Shown: positions 35,892 through 45,346 of the stretch, piece by piece
Layout of the letters: each line of letters begins with the position of its first letter
Numbering within the stretch: position 1 is the stretch's first letter
Origin: an uncultured Lentisphaeria bacterium
Lineage (GTDB): Bacteria; Verrucomicrobiota; Lentisphaeria; Victivallales; Victivallaceae
Length of the DNA stretch: 64,000 bases
Direction of reading: 5' to 3'
Assembly (NCBI GenBank): GCA_937888615.1
Contig: CALABZ010000086.1
Location: 1-64,000 of the forward strand
The notes under the pieces: generated by a model
Seen by the model: the letters and a program-made list of their open reading frames with translations, nothing else
What the model was told of the DNA's origin: nothing
The model's database searches: none
Program-made: the position numbers and the translations under genes

Positions 35892-36503
35892 ATGAACTGC
35901 CTGCACCGTGGGCTGGAACGTTATTTCAGCGCGGAACAACTGGCGCGAATCGCCGCCGTGCGGGTCGGAATCGCCGGCGCCGGAGGGTTAGGGTCGAATT
36001 GCGCGCAAATGCTGGTGCGCAGCGGCTTCACCCAGTTGACGATTGCCGATTTCGACGTGGTGGAAGCGGCAAACCTGAACCGTCAGTTCTTCTTCCCGGA
36101 TCAGCTCGGCAGACCGAAGGTCGAGGCACTCCGGGAAAATCTGTTGCGCCTGAACCCCGATTTGAGGGCGAATTTTGTCAACCGCAGGATCGACGCGGAC
36201 AACGCGCCGGAAACCTTTGCCGGGTGCGACGTGATCGTCGAAGCATTCGACCGCGCGGAATACAAAAAAATGTTGGCCGAAGTCTTTTATAACGCCGTTC
36301 CCCTCTACATTTCGGCCTCCGGCCTCGGCGGCTGGGGAAACAGCGACTCCATCACGGTCCGGCGCGTCAACAGTCGTTTTTACCTGGTCGGCGACAGCGT
36401 CACCGAGGCGAACGAAGCAGCTCCGCCCTGTGCCCCCAGGGTTCATATCGCCGCCGCCAAGCAGGCGGACCTGGTACTGGCATATGCATTAGGAGATATT
36501 TAA
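35892..36503 (+). CDS. thiF: ThiF-type adenylyltransferase
   Basis: The product has 203 residues. The nucleotide-binding motif is VGIAGAGGLGSNCAQMLVRS; FDVVEAANLNRQFFFPDQLG (Asn and Arg that position ATP) and DVIVEAFDRAEYKKM are the E1-type motifs. It lacks the C-terminal CxxC zinc site of full-length MoeB/ThiF; short ThiF forms of about 200 residues are common in anaerobes. It activates the ThiS C-terminus. nadA follows 20 bases later in the same direction. Confidence 0.87.
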   Translation: MNCLHRGLERYFSAEQLARIAAVRVGIAGAGGLGSNCAQMLVRSGFTQLTIADFDVVEAANLNRQFFFPDQLGRPKVEALRENLLRLNPDLRANFVNRRIDADNAPETFAGCDVIVEAFDRAEYKKMLAEVFYNAVPLYISASGLGGWGNSDSITVRRVNSRFYLVGDSVTEANEAAPPCAPRVHIAAAKQADLVLAYALGDI

Positions 36504-36523
36504 ATCATGAAGGAGAATCTGTC

Positions 36524-37432
36524 ATGCAGGATATGATCAATGAAATCAAGCGCCTGAAAAAAGAGCGCAACGCCATCATCCTTGCCCATAATTATGTGCT
36601 GCCGGAAATACAGGACATTGCCGATTTTCTGGGTGACTCATTGGAGCTGAGCATCAAGGCCCGCGATGCCAAAGCCGACGTCATCGTATTCTGCGGCGTC
36701 CGTTTTATGGCCGAAACCGCCAAGATTCTCTCTCCTGAGCGGACCGTACTGCTGCCGGTGCCCGACGCCGGTTGTCCGATGGCCGACATGGCCGACGCCG
36801 AAAAAGTCCGCGCTTTCCGCAAACAATATCCCGACGCCGTCGCCATCTGCTATGTCAACAGCACGGCGGAGGTCAAGGCGGAAGTCGACATCTGCTGTAC
36901 GTCGTCCAACGTCGACAAAATCGTCAGTCTGGTGCCGAAAGACCGTGACATCATTTTCCTGCCGGACATTAACCTCGGCGCCAATGTCAGCAACAAGCTG
37001 AACCGGAAAATGTTGTTCTGGCCCGGCTTCTGCCCGATTCACCATCATGCCACGCCGGAAATGGTCCGCGCGGCGCGTATCGCCCACCCCGGTGCAATCG
37101 TACTTGTACACCCCGAATGCCCGGTCGAAACAGTCGCCGAGGCCGATTATGCGCTGAGCACCGGCGGCATCCTCCAGTTCGTCCGCGAATCGGAGGCGAA
37201 AGAATTCATCGTCGGCACCGAATACGGCATCATAAACCGTCTGAAAAACGAGAATCCCGGCAAGAAGTTCTATAAACTACCCCATGACCTGATCTGTCCC
37301 GACATGAAGAAAACCAAACTGGCGGACGTACTGAACGCCCTCCAAAATATGGTCCACAAAGTGGAACTCCCCGTCGAGCTCATGGACCGCGCCAGACTGC
37401 CGATCACCCGGATGCTCGAACAGAAATTATGA
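36524..37432 (+). CDS. nadA: Quinolinate synthase
   Basis: The product has 302 residues, the short bacterial type. Conserved parts are AIILAHNYVLPEIQDIADFL, DVIVFCGVRFMAETAKIL, CYVNSTAEVKAEVDICCTSS, PDINLGANV, ILVHPECPVETV-like VLVHPECPVE and LICPDMKKTKL; the three cluster Cys lie in VDICCTSS, HPECP and ICPDM regions. It condenses iminoaspartate with dihydroxyacetone phosphate to quinolinate using a [4Fe-4S] cluster. It overlaps mnmA by 4 bases (ATGA). No nadB or nadC is in the window. Confidence 0.93.
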   Translation: MQDMINEIKRLKKERNAIILAHNYVLPEIQDIADFLGDSLELSIKARDAKADVIVFCGVRFMAETAKILSPERTVLLPVPDAGCPMADMADAEKVRAFRKQYPDAVAICYVNSTAEVKAEVDICCTSSNVDKIVSLVPKDRDIIFLPDINLGANVSNKLNRKMLFWPGFCPIHHHATPEMVRAARIAHPGAIVLVHPECPVETVAEADYALSTGGILQFVRESEAKEFIVGTEYGIINRLKNENPGKKFYKLPHDLICPDMKKTKLADVLNALQNMVHKVELPVELMDRARLPITRMLEQKL

Positions 37433-38499
37433 GTACGAAACCTTTATATGTAGCGGCGATGAGCGGCGGAGTCGACTCCACCGTCGCCGCCGCGCTGGCC
37501 CTCGAGTCCGGAGCCCGCGTAACCGGCGTGACGCTGATCCTGCGGGACTGCGACGGCAACGGCGGCTGCGGCAGCGACGACCGCGAACAGGTCACCCGGG
37601 TCGCCGCCCAGCTTGGTATTGAGCACCAGTTCCTTGATCTGCGCCGCGAATTCCGCGAAAAAGTGTTGGAATATTCCTGGAACGAATATCGGGCCGGACG
37701 CACCCCGAATCCCTGTGCGTTCTGTAATTTTCACCTGAAATTCGGACTGCTTGCTGAACACGCCCGCGCCCTCGGCGCCGACGCCATGCTGACCGGCCAT
37801 TACGCCATCCTTGATCATGAAAAAGGCGAACTCCGTCACGCCGTCGATACCAGCAAGGACCAGGTCTATTTCCTCGCGCTCCTGACCCGCGAACAACTGA
37901 AGTTCTGCCGGATGCCCCTCGGTTCTTTGACCAAAGACGAAGTGCGCCGCCGCGCCGATGTGCTGGGACTTGAAAACGCGCGGAAAAAGGAAAGCCAGGA
38001 TGCCTGCTTCGGGGTTCCCGGTGAAGCTTTTTCGCAAACACTGGCGGCTTATTTCGAAGCCGCGCCGGTCCCCGGTGAAATCGTGGATGAAAACGGCAAG
38101 GTGCTGGGACGCCATCAGGGCATTCATCTTTATACCATCGGCCAGCGCAAAGGGCTCGGCGTGGCGATGGGCCGTCCGGCCTATGTGACGGCTATCGACG
38201 CGAAAACCGGGCGCGTGGTGCTTTCCACCGACTCAAGCGTACTGTTGCGGAACATTATCGAAGTGGACCGGGTCAACATGATGGCGGACCGCCCCGAACA
38301 ATTCCAATGCGAAGTCCAGACCCGTTACCGCCAGAAACCGGTGCCGGCGACTGTAACCCTGCTGGCCGGAGGACGGGCTCGACTGGAATTAAACTCACCG
38401 GTCACGGCTCCGGCGGTCGGACAGGTCGCGGCCTTTTATGACGGCGACCTGGTTCTCGGCGGCGGCATTATCACACAAACCAGCCAAAAGGAAAAATAA
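37429..38499 (+). CDS. mnmA: tRNA-specific 2-thiouridylase MnmA
   Basis: The product has 356 residues. The PP-loop is YVAAMSGGVDSTVAAALALE; the first active Cys is in PNPCAFCNFHLKFG, the second in ESQDACFGVPG. GIHLYTIGQRKGLGVAMGRP and the C-terminal beta domain are as in the family. It makes 2-thiouridine at the wobble position 34 of tRNA for Lys, Glu and Gln. It overlaps nadA and is downstream of thiS-thiF; the gene order groups sulfur-transfer functions. No IscS or TusA is seen nearby, so the sulfur donor is not known. Confidence 0.93.
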   Translation: MSTKPLYVAAMSGGVDSTVAAALALESGARVTGVTLILRDCDGNGGCGSDDREQVTRVAAQLGIEHQFLDLRREFREKVLEYSWNEYRAGRTPNPCAFCNFHLKFGLLAEHARALGADAMLTGHYAILDHEKGELRHAVDTSKDQVYFLALLTREQLKFCRMPLGSLTKDEVRRRADVLGLENARKKESQDACFGVPGEAFSQTLAAYFEAAPVPGEIVDENGKVLGRHQGIHLYTIGQRKGLGVAMGRPAYVTAIDAKTGRVVLSTDSSVLLRNIIEVDRVNMMADRPEQFQCEVQTRYRQKPVPATVTLLAGGRARLELNSPVTAPAVGQVAAFYDGDLVLGGGIITQTSQKEK

Positions 38500-38500
38500 A

Positions 38501-39790
38501 ATGACGTTGAAAACATTCATGTCGGCAATGGTCCTCGCCATTAGTTCGCTGGCTCTGTCCGCACAAAATACAGCCCTGCAGGTAACGACGGACAAACCGG
38601 AAGGGATTTACCGGAACGGCGAAAATGTTATTTTCAATATTCAGGTGCTTGAAAACGGCAAACCCGCTCCCGGCGAAAAATTCAGTTATGAACTGTGGAC
38701 GGACGGACAGAAACCCATGAAGAACTCCGCCGTTTCCGCCGCCGAGCCGATACAGGTTAAATCCGCCCTTGATAAACCCGGCTGGACCCATATAGCGGTT
38801 TCGCTGACCGACAAGGACGGCAAGCCGATCGCAAAGAGCGTAAAACGCCTCGGCGCCATGATTGATCCGGAATCCATCAAGCCGGGAGCCGACGAACCGA
38901 AGGATTTCGACGCGTTCTGGAAGGAACAGCGCGAAACGTTGAACAAAGTCCCGGTGAAAGCCATTTTAGATGACGCGGGCGTCATCGAGAAAGACGGCGT
39001 CAAATACCGTTGCTACGACGTCAAAATCGATTGCGCCAGCGTGGCCCCGGTCTCCGGCTACCTGACGATTCCCGAAGGTGCAAAGCCGGGTTCATTGAAA
39101 GCGGTGGTCTATTATCACGGCGCGGGCGTCCGCAGTTCCGACAAACAGATGAACCCCAACGCGATCGTGCTGGATGTCAACGCTCACGGAATCCTTAACG
39201 GACAGCCGCGGGAATTCTATCAATACCTGAACCGGACCAATCTTTCCGGTTATCAGTTCCGCAATGCGGAGGACCGTTACAAATTTTATTTCCGCGAAAT
39301 GTTCCTGAGGGTCATGCGCGCACTTGACTATATGAAGAACCGCCCGGAATGGAACGGCAAAGACTTGATCGCCTACGGTTCCAGCCAGGGCGGCGCCCAG
39401 GCGCTGGCGGCGGCGGGCCTGGACCCGCAGGTGACTTTGTGCGTGGCCTGCGTACCGGCCCTGAGCGACCACGGCGGCCTTCTGGCCGGGCGTGAATCCG
39501 GCTGGCCGCGGCTGATCCGACTGGACAAGGACGGGAAACCGGACAACGCCAAAATTGCGGAAACGTCCGGCTATTACGACTCGGCTAATTTTGCCAAACG
39601 AATCAAGGCCGAAACCTGTATGTCGGCGGGATTCATCGACACGGTTTGCGTGCCGACCTCGGTATACGCCGCTTACAACAGCCTTCCGGCCGGCACCAAA
39701 AAAATCATGTACAACATGCCCGCCATGGGTCACGTCGGGAATAACCCGCCCGGGCAAAAACGGCTTCAGGAAGTCCTGTCCGCCAAATAA
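38501..39790 (+). CDS. Secreted acetyl-xylan-esterase-like hydrolase
   Basis: The product has 429 residues. The start is ATG 38501 with AAGGAAAAA upstream, 1 base after mnmA. The signal peptide is MTLKTFMSAMVLAISSLALS. Residues about 25-120 are an Ig-like domain (VTTDKPEGIYRNGENVIFNI, WTHIAVSLTDKDGKPIAKS). The C-terminal about 290 residues are a CE7-like alpha/beta hydrolase: KAVVYYHGAGVRSSDKQMNP, Ser in LIAYGSSQGGAQALAAAGLD, Asp in SAGFIDTVCVPTSVYAAY, His in MPAMGHVGNNPPG. It removes acetyl groups from exported or extracellular sugars. Its stop meets that of the converging nitroreductase gene with no gap. Confidence 0.82.
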   Translation: MTLKTFMSAMVLAISSLALSAQNTALQVTTDKPEGIYRNGENVIFNIQVLENGKPAPGEKFSYELWTDGQKPMKNSAVSAAEPIQVKSALDKPGWTHIAVSLTDKDGKPIAKSVKRLGAMIDPESIKPGADEPKDFDAFWKEQRETLNKVPVKAILDDAGVIEKDGVKYRCYDVKIDCASVAPVSGYLTIPEGAKPGSLKAVVYYHGAGVRSSDKQMNPNAIVLDVNAHGILNGQPREFYQYLNRTNLSGYQFRNAEDRYKFYFREMFLRVMRALDYMKNRPEWNGKDLIAYGSSQGGAQALAAAGLDPQVTLCVACVPALSDHGGLLAGRESGWPRLIRLDKDGKPDNAKIAETSGYYDSANFAKRIKAETCMSAGFIDTVCVPTSVYAAYNSLPAGTKKIMYNMPAMGHVGNNPPGQKRLQEVLSAK

Positions 39791-40426
39791 TCATTCCCTG
39801 CCGAACGGCATGGTGACATAAAGCAGCGAATCGCCGGGGAGCTTCATTTCCTCGGCGAGTTTTTTTGTATCCACCGCGCCGCAGACGACCGTGGCGAAAC
39901 CGCCCGAAGCCGCATACAGGTAAATGTTCTGAACCACAAATCCGATATGCATCGGAGCATAAACAGCGATCCGGTCCGTGGGAAACCGCTTCGCCTTCAT
40001 TTTCGCTGAATCGGATACCGGGATCAAGACCACCGGGGCGGTCGTATGCATTTGAGTCTGGAAACCGCAGAACGGACGCAGGTCGCGGGCCTGTTCCAAC
40101 AATAATTCGTGTTTGGCGGGATCATACCGGTACAGTCCGTCTTTCATGGCGGCATAAAGTACGATATCCTGAATATTGCGGGCGGTGGGATTGGTGCGGC
40201 GTCCGTCCGGCCGGGTCACGCCGGTGGCGGCGTAGCACAAATCGGATAACTCCTGCATAGTAAGCGGTTTGTCGCTGATATTCCGCTTCGACTTGCGTTC
40301 AGTCAGTACTTGCATGAACGGTTTGCCGCCGGTTTTATCCGGGGGCGGCAACTTAATGACTTTATCAGCGGCAGTCAGGCAGGCAAACGCTCCGCACAAA
40401 GCGAGACAGCATAATGATTTCTTCAT
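39791..40426 (-). CDS. Exported SagB-type nitroreductase
   Basis: The product has 211 residues with a signal peptide (MKKSLCCLALCGAFACLTAA). Motifs are FMQVLTERKSKRNISDKPLT (FMN-binding Arg), LSDLCYAATGVTRPDGRRTN PTARNIQD, and DRIAVYAPMHIGFVVQNIYL with YAASGGFATVVCGAVD. This is the ThcOx/SagB group, which oxidises azolines in peptide natural products or acts as an FMN reductase. An exported form with no cyclodehydratase nearby is more likely a general FMN enzyme in the periplasm. Confidence 0.75.
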   Translation of the reverse strand: MKKSLCCLALCGAFACLTAADKVIKLPPPDKTGGKPFMQVLTERKSKRNISDKPLTMQELSDLCYAATGVTRPDGRRTNPTARNIQDIVLYAAMKDGLYRYDPAKHELLLEQARDLRPFCGFQTQMHTTAPVVLIPVSDSAKMKAKRFPTDRIAVYAPMHIGFVVQNIYLYAASGGFATVVCGAVDTKKLAEEMKLPGDSLLYVTMPFGRE

Positions 40427-40483
40427 AAATTCCTCCGGGTTACTGGAATAAATTACACCCGGAAGAAACTCGTGTCAAATTAT

Positions 40484-41290
40484 TTAGAATGTTTTGGCCG
40501 CGTAATCGACGGCATTGCGGAAGAACGCGACCCCCTGCCCTTCGGGCGGAAGTTCGCCTTTCAGCTTGTCGGTGGTCCAACTCGGGGAGTTGAACGGCGA
40601 CAGGAACGCTTCCGGGTGGGGCATCAGTCCGAAGATACGCCCGGTGGAGTCGCAAATACCGGCAATGGCATTCAACGAACCGTTGGGATTGGCCGGGAAA
40701 CTGTCGGCAATGGAGCCGTCGGCATTAGCGTAACGGAGAACGACCAGATTGTTCTTTTCGATCAATTCCATCGTGGCCTCGTCAGCGACGAATTTGCCTT
40801 CGCCATGGCGGATCGGCAGACGCACGAGATCAATTCCCTTCGTGAACACGCAGGGCGAAGCGGGATTGGCTTTCAGATAACACCAGTCATCGCGGAAAAC
40901 ACCGGAATCGTTGTGGGCCAGCGCCGCCTGCTGGGTGAAATACTGGCCGTTCAGCGCCGGAACCATGCCCAGCCGGGTCAGCGTCTGGAAGCCGTTGCAG
41001 ATGCCGATGACGAGTTTGCCGTCGGCGATGAATTTTTCGAGCTGGTCGCGCAGGTTGTATTTGACGCGGTTGGCGAAAACAGAACCAGAGCCGAGATGAT
41101 CCCCGAACGAAAATCCACCGATAAATGCCAGGATATGAAACTCGCCCAGGTTACGCTTGCCGGCGAGGATATCGTTCAGGTGAACTTTTTCGGCGGTGGC
41201 CCCGCAATAATTGAAGGCGGTGGCGGTTTCTTTTTCACAATTTAATCCGAATCCGGTAATAACCAACACTTTGACGTCTGCTTTATCCAT
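40484..41290 (-). CDS. purQ: Phosphoribosylformylglycinamidine synthase, PurQ subunit
   Basis: The product has 268 residues. The class I glutamine amidotransferase triad is seen: Cys in LVIGICNGFQTLTRLGMVPA, His in IFGLMPHPEAFL and Glu two residues after (HPE). KVLVITGFGLNCEKETATAF and FHILAFIGGFSFGDHLGSGS match PurQ. It supplies ammonia for FGAM formation in purine synthesis. It has its own leader and is not clustered with purL or purS here. AGGG lies upstream. Confidence 0.92.
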   Translation of the reverse strand: MDKADVKVLVITGFGLNCEKETATAFNYCGATAEKVHLNDILAGKRNLGEFHILAFIGGFSFGDHLGSGSVFANRVKYNLRDQLEKFIADGKLVIGICNGFQTLTRLGMVPALNGQYFTQQAALAHNDSGVFRDDWCYLKANPASPCVFTKGIDLVRLPIRHGEGKFVADEATMELIEKNNLVVLRYANADGSIADSFPANPNGSLNAIAGICDSTGRIFGLMPHPEAFLSPFNSPSWTTDKLKGELPPEGQGVAFFRNAVDYAAKTF

Positions 41291-41403
41291 ATCGACCCTG
41301 GCTGTTTGACAAGTTAAAAATCATTTCAGGTAAATTACCCCCAATCCCCCTGATTTTCAAATCAATATGGTCATGAAATGACAATTTTATCGCGGTCGCA
41401 AAG

Positions 41404-42042
41404 TCATTGTCCGGCTTCATCGTTCAACCGCGCGAAAAACTCGTGCATAAAGGCGGCGCGTTCATGGGCGAGCTCGCGCCCGGCCCCGGTCAGCATCCGA
41501 TCTTCGATATGGCGAAGCTTGACCAGATACTCGCGATACGCCGAGTCCTCGCGGCTGTACTCGGCGGAATTCATGGCTTCTTCGGCGGTGTTGTGGAGGC
41601 GGGCGCCTTCGCGCCCGGCGAAGTAAAACGCGCGGCCAATGCCGACCGCACCGATAGAGTCGAGTTTGTCGGCATCGTAAACAATTTTTTCTTCAAGCGT
41701 CTGCGGAATCAGTTTGCCGCGGAAGCGGTGGGTTCGCACACAGGCGGCCACCTTGACGATAAACTCCGGCTCACAGCCGTGTTTTTCCAACAATTCGGCG
41801 GCCTGTTCCGCACCGTAACGGGCATGGCAGTGCCGCCCTTTGGAGCGTATTTCCTCGGGACGGCCAATATCGTGCAGCAGTGCGGCGGTTTCCACCACCG
41901 TCAGGTCCGCGCCGGATTCCAGCGCCGCCAGCTTCCGGGCATTGGCAAGCACCCGCATGGTGTGGTCGAAATCATGACAGCCGGAGGCGGACTCAAGGAT
42001 CGTTCTTACCTCCGCTTCAAGGACGGCGAAAAGTCCGGTCAT
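41404..42042 (-). CDS. HD-domain phosphohydrolase
   Basis: The product has 212 residues. Metal ligands are in HDFDHTMRVLANARKLA, the HD pair in AALLHDIGRPEEI, and DADKLDSIGAVGIGRAFYFA. This is the YedJ/uncharacterised HD hydrolase pattern acting on nucleotides or nucleotide derivatives. The start overlaps the stop of the LOG gene (ATGA). It is third in the TPR-LOG-HD operon. The substrate is unknown. Confidence 0.85.
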   Translation of the reverse strand: MTGLFAVLEAEVRTILESASGCHDFDHTMRVLANARKLAALESGADLTVVETAALLHDIGRPEEIRSKGRHCHARYGAEQAAELLEKHGCEPEFIVKVAACVRTHRFRGKLIPQTLEEKIVYDADKLDSIGAVGIGRAFYFAGREGARLHNTAEEAMNSAEYSREDSAYREYLVKLRHIEDRMLTGAGRELAHERAAFMHEFFARLNDEAGQ

Positions 42043-42587
42043 GAGTTCTCCAGGAGTTCGAACAGTTCTTCCGGTGTATCGGCTACCCGGATCAGCCCGT
42101 AGTGTGGAGAACGTAAAAATCCCTCGTTACAGCAATGCTCCAGGAAACGCAAAAGATGGTTATAGAATCCCGCAGTGTTCAGAAACACGCACGGGAGCAT
42201 GTGCAAATTAAGCTGGCGCCAGGCAAAGGCCTCCATGATTTCGTCGAGGGTACCGAAACCGCCGGGCATAGCGATCAGCGCGTCGGCCTTTTCGATCATC
42301 ATCCGTTTACGGGTATGCATGGAATCGACGACATGAAGTTCGGTCAGCCCCGGATGGACCAATTCTCCGGGAAGCTTGTCCGGGATGATTCCGGTGACTT
42401 TGCCGCCTTCCCGCAAAACCGCGTCAGCGATAATCCCCATGGTGCCGGAGGCCGCACCGCCATAGATCAGCGAACAGCCGCGCCGGGCGATCATTGATCC
42501 CAGGCGCATCGCCGTGTCGCGGTAAATCGGCGACACCTCGCCGGAAGAACCGCAGTACACACAAATGTTACGGATTTTTGTGTTCAT
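42039..42587 (-). CDS. LOG-family (lysine-decarboxylase-like) protein
   Basis: The product has 182 residues, the usual size. The nucleotide site PGGFGTLDEIMEAFAWRQLN and LIYGGAASGTMGIIADAVLR, with VDSMHTRKRMMIEKADALIA, identify the LOG family, whose members cleave the N-glycosidic bond of nucleoside monophosphates, in plants cytokinin precursors. Its start overlaps the TPR gene by 20 bases. It is followed by an HD hydrolase, so the pair may recycle damaged nucleotides. Confidence 0.88.
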   Translation of the reverse strand: MNTKIRNICVYCGSSGEVSPIYRDTAMRLGSMIARRGCSLIYGGAASGTMGIIADAVLREGGKVTGIIPDKLPGELVHPGLTELHVVDSMHTRKRMMIEKADALIAMPGGFGTLDEIMEAFAWRQLNLHMLPCVFLNTAGFYNHLLRFLEHCCNEGFLRSPHYGLIRVADTPEELFELLENS

Positions 42588-43413
42588 ACATGGCCTTCAG
42601 CTTGCGTACATAATCACGCATCGCCAGCGGCAATGAGGCGTCGCCGGCAATCCGGTCGAGAACTTTCAAGGCTTGCGCCGTTCCGCCGGCGGTCAATAAT
42701 TTTCCGGCCTCCGCCAATTCCAGTTCGGCAGGCAGGGGAGACAACACATCCCGGACCTCTTCCTGTTCGCGATCCACTTTACCGAGCAACCGGACAGCAC
42801 CATTCAGCGCGACGGTACGGTCGGCCAGCGTCACGTGCGTCATAGAAAGAGTCCGCAGGTATGCTTCCAGTGCCGGAAGCGGGAAACCGTGTTTCTCATA
42901 GGCGCGACCGGTGGAAAGCATGGCCCGTCCCGAAAAGCTGTTGCCGACCTGTGCGCCGTAATCATACGACACCAGAGCCTTGCGCCATTGGCCGCCCTGT
43001 TCCTGAAGCTGACCATACAGACAGTAATATTCTCCTTTGAACGCCGGAGGCACCGCGTCCGCATCCGCAATCACGCCCAACGCTTCCCGTGAACGTCCGA
43101 GCGCGCCGAGGAGCCGCATCCGATGAAATTTGAACCGGCAGAGCCAAGCCTTGTCGCCTCCGCATTCATCAATCATCTTGTCGGCGACGGCAAGCGCCCG
43201 CGGGTAATCTTTCAGTTCGCTCATGGCAAGGATCGCGAAATGCGCCGCTTTGCAGCGCTCGGTCGATGGCGCGGTCGGGAATTTTTCGAAAAAAGCAATG
43301 ACTTCCGGGTAGCTGCCCTGCTGGAAAAGTTTCGCTCCTTTCATGGCGCTGTCGTCCGCCCGCAGCGTCAGGACGGCGGCAAAAGATAAAACGGCCAGTA
43401 ATACATACTTCAT
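42568..43413 (-). CDS. Exported TPR-like protein
   Basis: The product has 281 residues with signal peptide MKYVLLAVLSFAAVLTLRA. The rest is helical and TPR-like: AKLFQQGSYPEVIAFFEKFP, ALAVADKMIDECGGDKAWLC, GRAYEKHGFPLPALEAYLRT and VDREQEEVRDVLSPLPAELE. It may assemble envelope complexes. It is not recognised as a named family. It is the first gene of a three-gene operon with LOG and HD genes, 122 bases from the divergent O-antigen-ligase-like gene. Confidence 0.65.
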   Translation of the reverse strand: MKYVLLAVLSFAAVLTLRADDSAMKGAKLFQQGSYPEVIAFFEKFPTAPSTERCKAAHFAILAMSELKDYPRALAVADKMIDECGGDKAWLCRFKFHRMRLLGALGRSREALGVIADADAVPPAFKGEYYCLYGQLQEQGGQWRKALVSYDYGAQVGNSFSGRAMLSTGRAYEKHGFPLPALEAYLRTLSMTHVTLADRTVALNGAVRLLGKVDREQEEVRDVLSPLPAELELAEAGKLLTAGGTAQALKVLDRIAGDASLPLAMRDYVRKLKAMYEHKNP

Positions 43414-43534
43414 ATAATTGTCTCCCGAAGTCTGAATAAAGTTAGTACGAAAATCGGGAAATACAAGCCGGGTGCGGCAATTTTTGGTTTATTCGGTTGC
43501 TTTGGAGTGATTCCCAAGTTATATTTACAAGGAT

Positions 43535-45346
43535 ATGGAACATTACGGAGATCATACGTTGAAGATACTGGAAAAAATCGCCATTGCGGCCATCGTGACG
43601 CTGACAGTGCTATTGCCGCTCAAATTCGCCTCTCTGATCGGTATACCGGAAGCCACCGCCCTTTTCCCTGAAGAACTTTTTCCATGGCTCATCGTGCTCT
43701 GGCCGGTATCAGCGTTTCCCGTTTTCAGCGCGGCGGTGCTGATTATCGCGCTGATTGCGTTCAGGCCGCGCCCGAATAAACAGTTCAAGGCCTTCGTCAT
43801 CGCCGGGCTGTGGCTACTCCTCGGACTGGTCGGCTATATCGGCGCGATCAACGCCGAAACTTATGACTTCGTCGCCATGGAGATTCCGCATGGACTCGGA
43901 ATCGGGGCCTATGCCGCCTCGGTTTACCTGTTGCTGTCGAACCGCCCCGAATGGCGGCGGAAACTCCTTTTTATCATGTTCGCTACCGCCATGCTGGTGG
44001 CATTGCTGGGGTGGGAACAGCGTCTGGCGGGCTTCGAGGACACGCGCAATTTCACCATCCAGCAGGAACAATCGACTGGCCTCGCTCTCTCCGAGGCCTT
44101 GAAAGCCCGTATTTTCGACGACCGGATTTATTCCACGTTCGGCTCCTGCAACAATCTCGGCGGTTTTCTGTTGATGATGCTGCCGCTGCTCTTTTATCTG
44201 GCCTGGCGGGCGGGCGGGCGGATCGAACCACCATGGGGCGGACGAATCGTATTCCTGTCGCTGGGGGTGTTGATCATGGCGGCGCCGTTTTTCATGACCG
44301 CCAGCCGGGCGGCTTTCGCCTGTCTGCTGGCGACGTGCGTACTTTTCGTACTGATGCTTCCGGTCGGGAAATGGGTCCGTTGGGGAATCGTCGGCGGAGC
44401 GGTTTTCGCCGTGATTGCCGGGACGTTTTACATCGCACTTCGCGGGCGCGGCTTCTCCTCAATGGAAGCGCGGTTGGATTATCAATGGTCCTCGCTGTGG
44501 ATCTTCCTGAAAAATCCGTTTCTCGGCACCGGCTGGGGGGATTTTTTCCACGACTACATGATCATCAAGCGTTTTCCGGGAAATGAAGCGCCGCACGACC
44601 CGCATTGCATGATCGCCGCCTATTTCAGCCAGTGCGGAATCCTCGGCGGACTGGTCTGTCTCGCAGTCCTGTTTTATCCGTTGTGGGAGGGCTGGCGCAA
44701 AATCCACCGTTCCGCGCAATCCGTTTTTTCCAATCTTGATACCTGGCTGCTGCTTGGAATCGCCGGCGTGACCATGCATTCACAGCTCGACACCAACATG
44801 CAGGTGCCGGCGATGATGTGCTACCTTGCAGGATTCCAAATCATCCTGTTGACCGATGAGAAAGAACCGGAACGTACACTCGGGACGAAAACCCGTTGGT
44901 TCCTCCAGGTTGGCTTCGTCCTGGCGGCGCTCTGGATGGCGCTGGCGGGCGGCTGGGGCAGCGTCAAGCTGGTTCAGGGCGAAAAAGCCTTCGCCACCCT
45001 CTGCGACCTGGCCTCTCCGATGGGCAAAAAGCCCGAAGAATTTTACCGGGTCTCCCCGGAACAAGTCAATCTGGCGTTGAACAAAGCTGTGGAACTGCGG
45101 CCGTATTCACCGTTCCCGTGGCAGGTGGCGGCGGACTTCATGTTCGGGCGCGGCCTGTACGATATCGCCGAAATCTATTACCTGAAAGCGTTGGAACTGT
45201 CCCCCGAGCGGGCCTCTCTGAACCATCGTCTCCACCGACTCTACCGGCTGACCGGCAACGAAGCCCAGGCCGCCAAATACCTGAAACGCGCACAGGAATT
45301 ATTTCCCAACAACGAAGATTACCGGGAGCCATGGTCGCCGAAATGA
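43535..45346 (+). CDS. O-antigen ligase-like membrane protein with C-terminal TPR
   Basis: The product has 603 residues. About a dozen hydrophobic segments span residues 10-490. The Wzy_C signature is TASRAAFACLLATCVLFVLM with RGFSSMEARLDYQWSSLWIF and NPFLGTGWGDFFHDY, as in O-antigen ligases and polymerases of the WaaL/Wzy type. The last about 90 residues (ALNKAVELRPYSPFPWQVAA, YLKALELSPERASLNHRLHR) are TPR-like. It probably joins or polymerises cell-surface polysaccharide. It overlaps recO by 4 bases, an odd pairing of surface and DNA repair genes. Confidence 0.77.
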   Translation: MEHYGDHTLKILEKIAIAAIVTLTVLLPLKFASLIGIPEATALFPEELFPWLIVLWPVSAFPVFSAAVLIIALIAFRPRPNKQFKAFVIAGLWLLLGLVGYIGAINAETYDFVAMEIPHGLGIGAYAASVYLLLSNRPEWRRKLLFIMFATAMLVALLGWEQRLAGFEDTRNFTIQQEQSTGLALSEALKARIFDDRIYSTFGSCNNLGGFLLMMLPLLFYLAWRAGGRIEPPWGGRIVFLSLGVLIMAAPFFMTASRAAFACLLATCVLFVLMLPVGKWVRWGIVGGAVFAVIAGTFYIALRGRGFSSMEARLDYQWSSLWIFLKNPFLGTGWGDFFHDYMIIKRFPGNEAPHDPHCMIAAYFSQCGILGGLVCLAVLFYPLWEGWRKIHRSAQSVFSNLDTWLLLGIAGVTMHSQLDTNMQVPAMMCYLAGFQIILLTDEKEPERTLGTKTRWFLQVGFVLAALWMALAGGWGSVKLVQGEKAFATLCDLASPMGKKPEEFYRVSPEQVNLALNKAVELRPYSPFPWQVAADFMFGRGLYDIAEIYYLKALELSPERASLNHRLHRLYRLTGNEAQAAKYLKRAQELFPNNEDYREPWSPK

